Part shown: positions 63,776 through 64,000 of the stretch, one piece after another
Numbering within the stretch: the stretch's first letter is position 1
Layout: the number at the start of each line of letters is the position of its first letter
NCBI RefSeq assembly: GCF_021504595.1
Contig: NZ_JACSGT010000001.1
Coordinates: forward strand, 1,550,001 to 1,614,000
DNA length: 64,000 nt
Reading direction: 5' to 3'
Source of the DNA: Chryseobacterium indicum
Lineage (GTDB): Bacteria; Bacteroidota; Bacteroidia; Flavobacteriales; Weeksellaceae
Notes under the pieces: generated by a model
Databases searched by the model: none
Seen by the model: only the letters and a program-made list of their open reading frames with translations
Told to the model about the DNA's origin: nothing
Translations under genes and position numbers: made by a program

Positions 63776-64000
63776 TTATTTCCAACCGCCGCCGAGAGCC
63801 TGATAAAGTTCTACTCCGGCTTTCATTTTACTGTACTGTGCATTGGCAATATTCAATTCTGCATTTAAAGAATTGACACTGGCATTGAGTACTTCAAGAT
63901 AATTCGCCATTCCGTAGTTTACTAATTCCTGAGAAAAGTTTACGGAATTTTTATAATTCACCAGTTCTTTCTGTTTTAAATCGATGTACTGATCCTGAAC
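63776..64000 (-). CDS. TolC/OprM-type outer-membrane efflux protein, C-terminal end (5' part outside window)
   Basis: The frame is open to the window edge and stops after 74 residues. The visible part (SVNFSQELVNYGMANYLEVLNA, shown here by NYGMANYLEVLNA, then SLNAELNIANAQYSKMKAGV) is the last helix pair of an outer-membrane factor, and the terminal QALGGGW is the usual end of RND-type outer-membrane channels. The other efflux subunits would be expected beyond the window. Confidence 0.85.
   Translation of the reverse strand, partial: VQDQYIDLKQKELVNYKNSVNFSQELVNYGMANYLEVLNASVNSLNAELNIANAQYSKMKAGVELYQALGGGWK

Noticed and set aside
1..64000. Phage, plasmid, toxin-antitoxin or restriction systems
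   Set aside because: No integrase, capsid, replication, methylase or toxin-like motif was seen on either strand; most genes are ordinary chromosomal functions.

Overview
The window looks like a chromosomal segment of a flavobacterium close to Chryseobacterium (Weeksellaceae, Bacteroidota). The support is the low GC content, signal peptides of the type MKK...FAQ, C-terminal type IX secretion (T9SS) sorting domains, TAnnTTTG promoter boxes with TTTG about 19 nt upstream, few Shine-Dalgarno sites, and many short AT-rich intergenic repeats. No phage, plasmid, insertion-sequence transposase or CRISPR array is visible.

Layout. 1-5.3 kb: the end of a secreted beta-propeller-like protein, a translationally coupled pair of AlkB-like 2-oxoglutarate/Fe(II) oxygenase homologues, and a coiled-coil lipoprotein coupled to a flavin monooxygenase. 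5.8-12.1 kb (minus strand): a probable copper-handling cluster with a three-part multicopper oxidase, a DUF3347 protein, a HYC_CC_PP protein and a TonB-dependent receptor. 12.2-17.2 kb: kdsA, pncA, an RluB-type pseudouridine synthase and aroB. 17.5-19.8 kb: three tandem outer-membrane barrel paralogues. 19.9-23.6 kb (minus): satD-like and DUF3307 genes upstream of purC and purF. 23.7-30.6 kb: a T9SS endonuclease, an acyl-CoA dehydrogenase, a DinB-fold protein and a T9SS metalloprotease. 31-32.9 kb: a four-gene run with a MazG-like hydrolase, a one-cysteine thioredoxin-fold protein, a DUF4230 protein and a small disordered protein. 33.3-38 kb (minus): leuA-leuC-leuD-leuB. 38.1-45.5 kb: a helical-repeat protein, then thrS-infC and rpmI-rplT, with about 2.4 kb inserted between infC and rpmI. 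45.6-49.1 kb: three tandem M28 peptidases. 49.4-56.5 kb (minus): a complete histidine operon hisG-D-C-B-H-A-F-IE. 56.6-60.6 kb (minus): a glycan operon. 60.6-64 kb (minus): dapD, an NlpC/P60 lipoprotein, a small lipoprotein, tRNA-Ala(GGC) and the C-terminus of a TolC-type efflux protein.

The strongest regulatory finding is upstream of hisG. A good promoter is followed by a 16-residue leader peptide with five histidines in six residues, a Rho-independent terminator and a competing antiterminator segment, which together form a complete histidine attenuator. infC has no ATG, GTG or upstream TTG start that would include its conserved N-terminus, and an ATA codon is the best candidate.

The best candidates for undescribed biology are the tandem AlkB-like pair, the satD/DUF3307 pair with a long palindrome in front of purCF, sigma-54-like promoters on two of the three barrel genes, and terminator loops that double as -33 promoter boxes between M28 genes. 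Several families of short repeats, some with terminal inverted repeats, fill the intergenic space and have entered the leu and infC-rpmI loci. All functional calls come from reading motifs; no database search was run.
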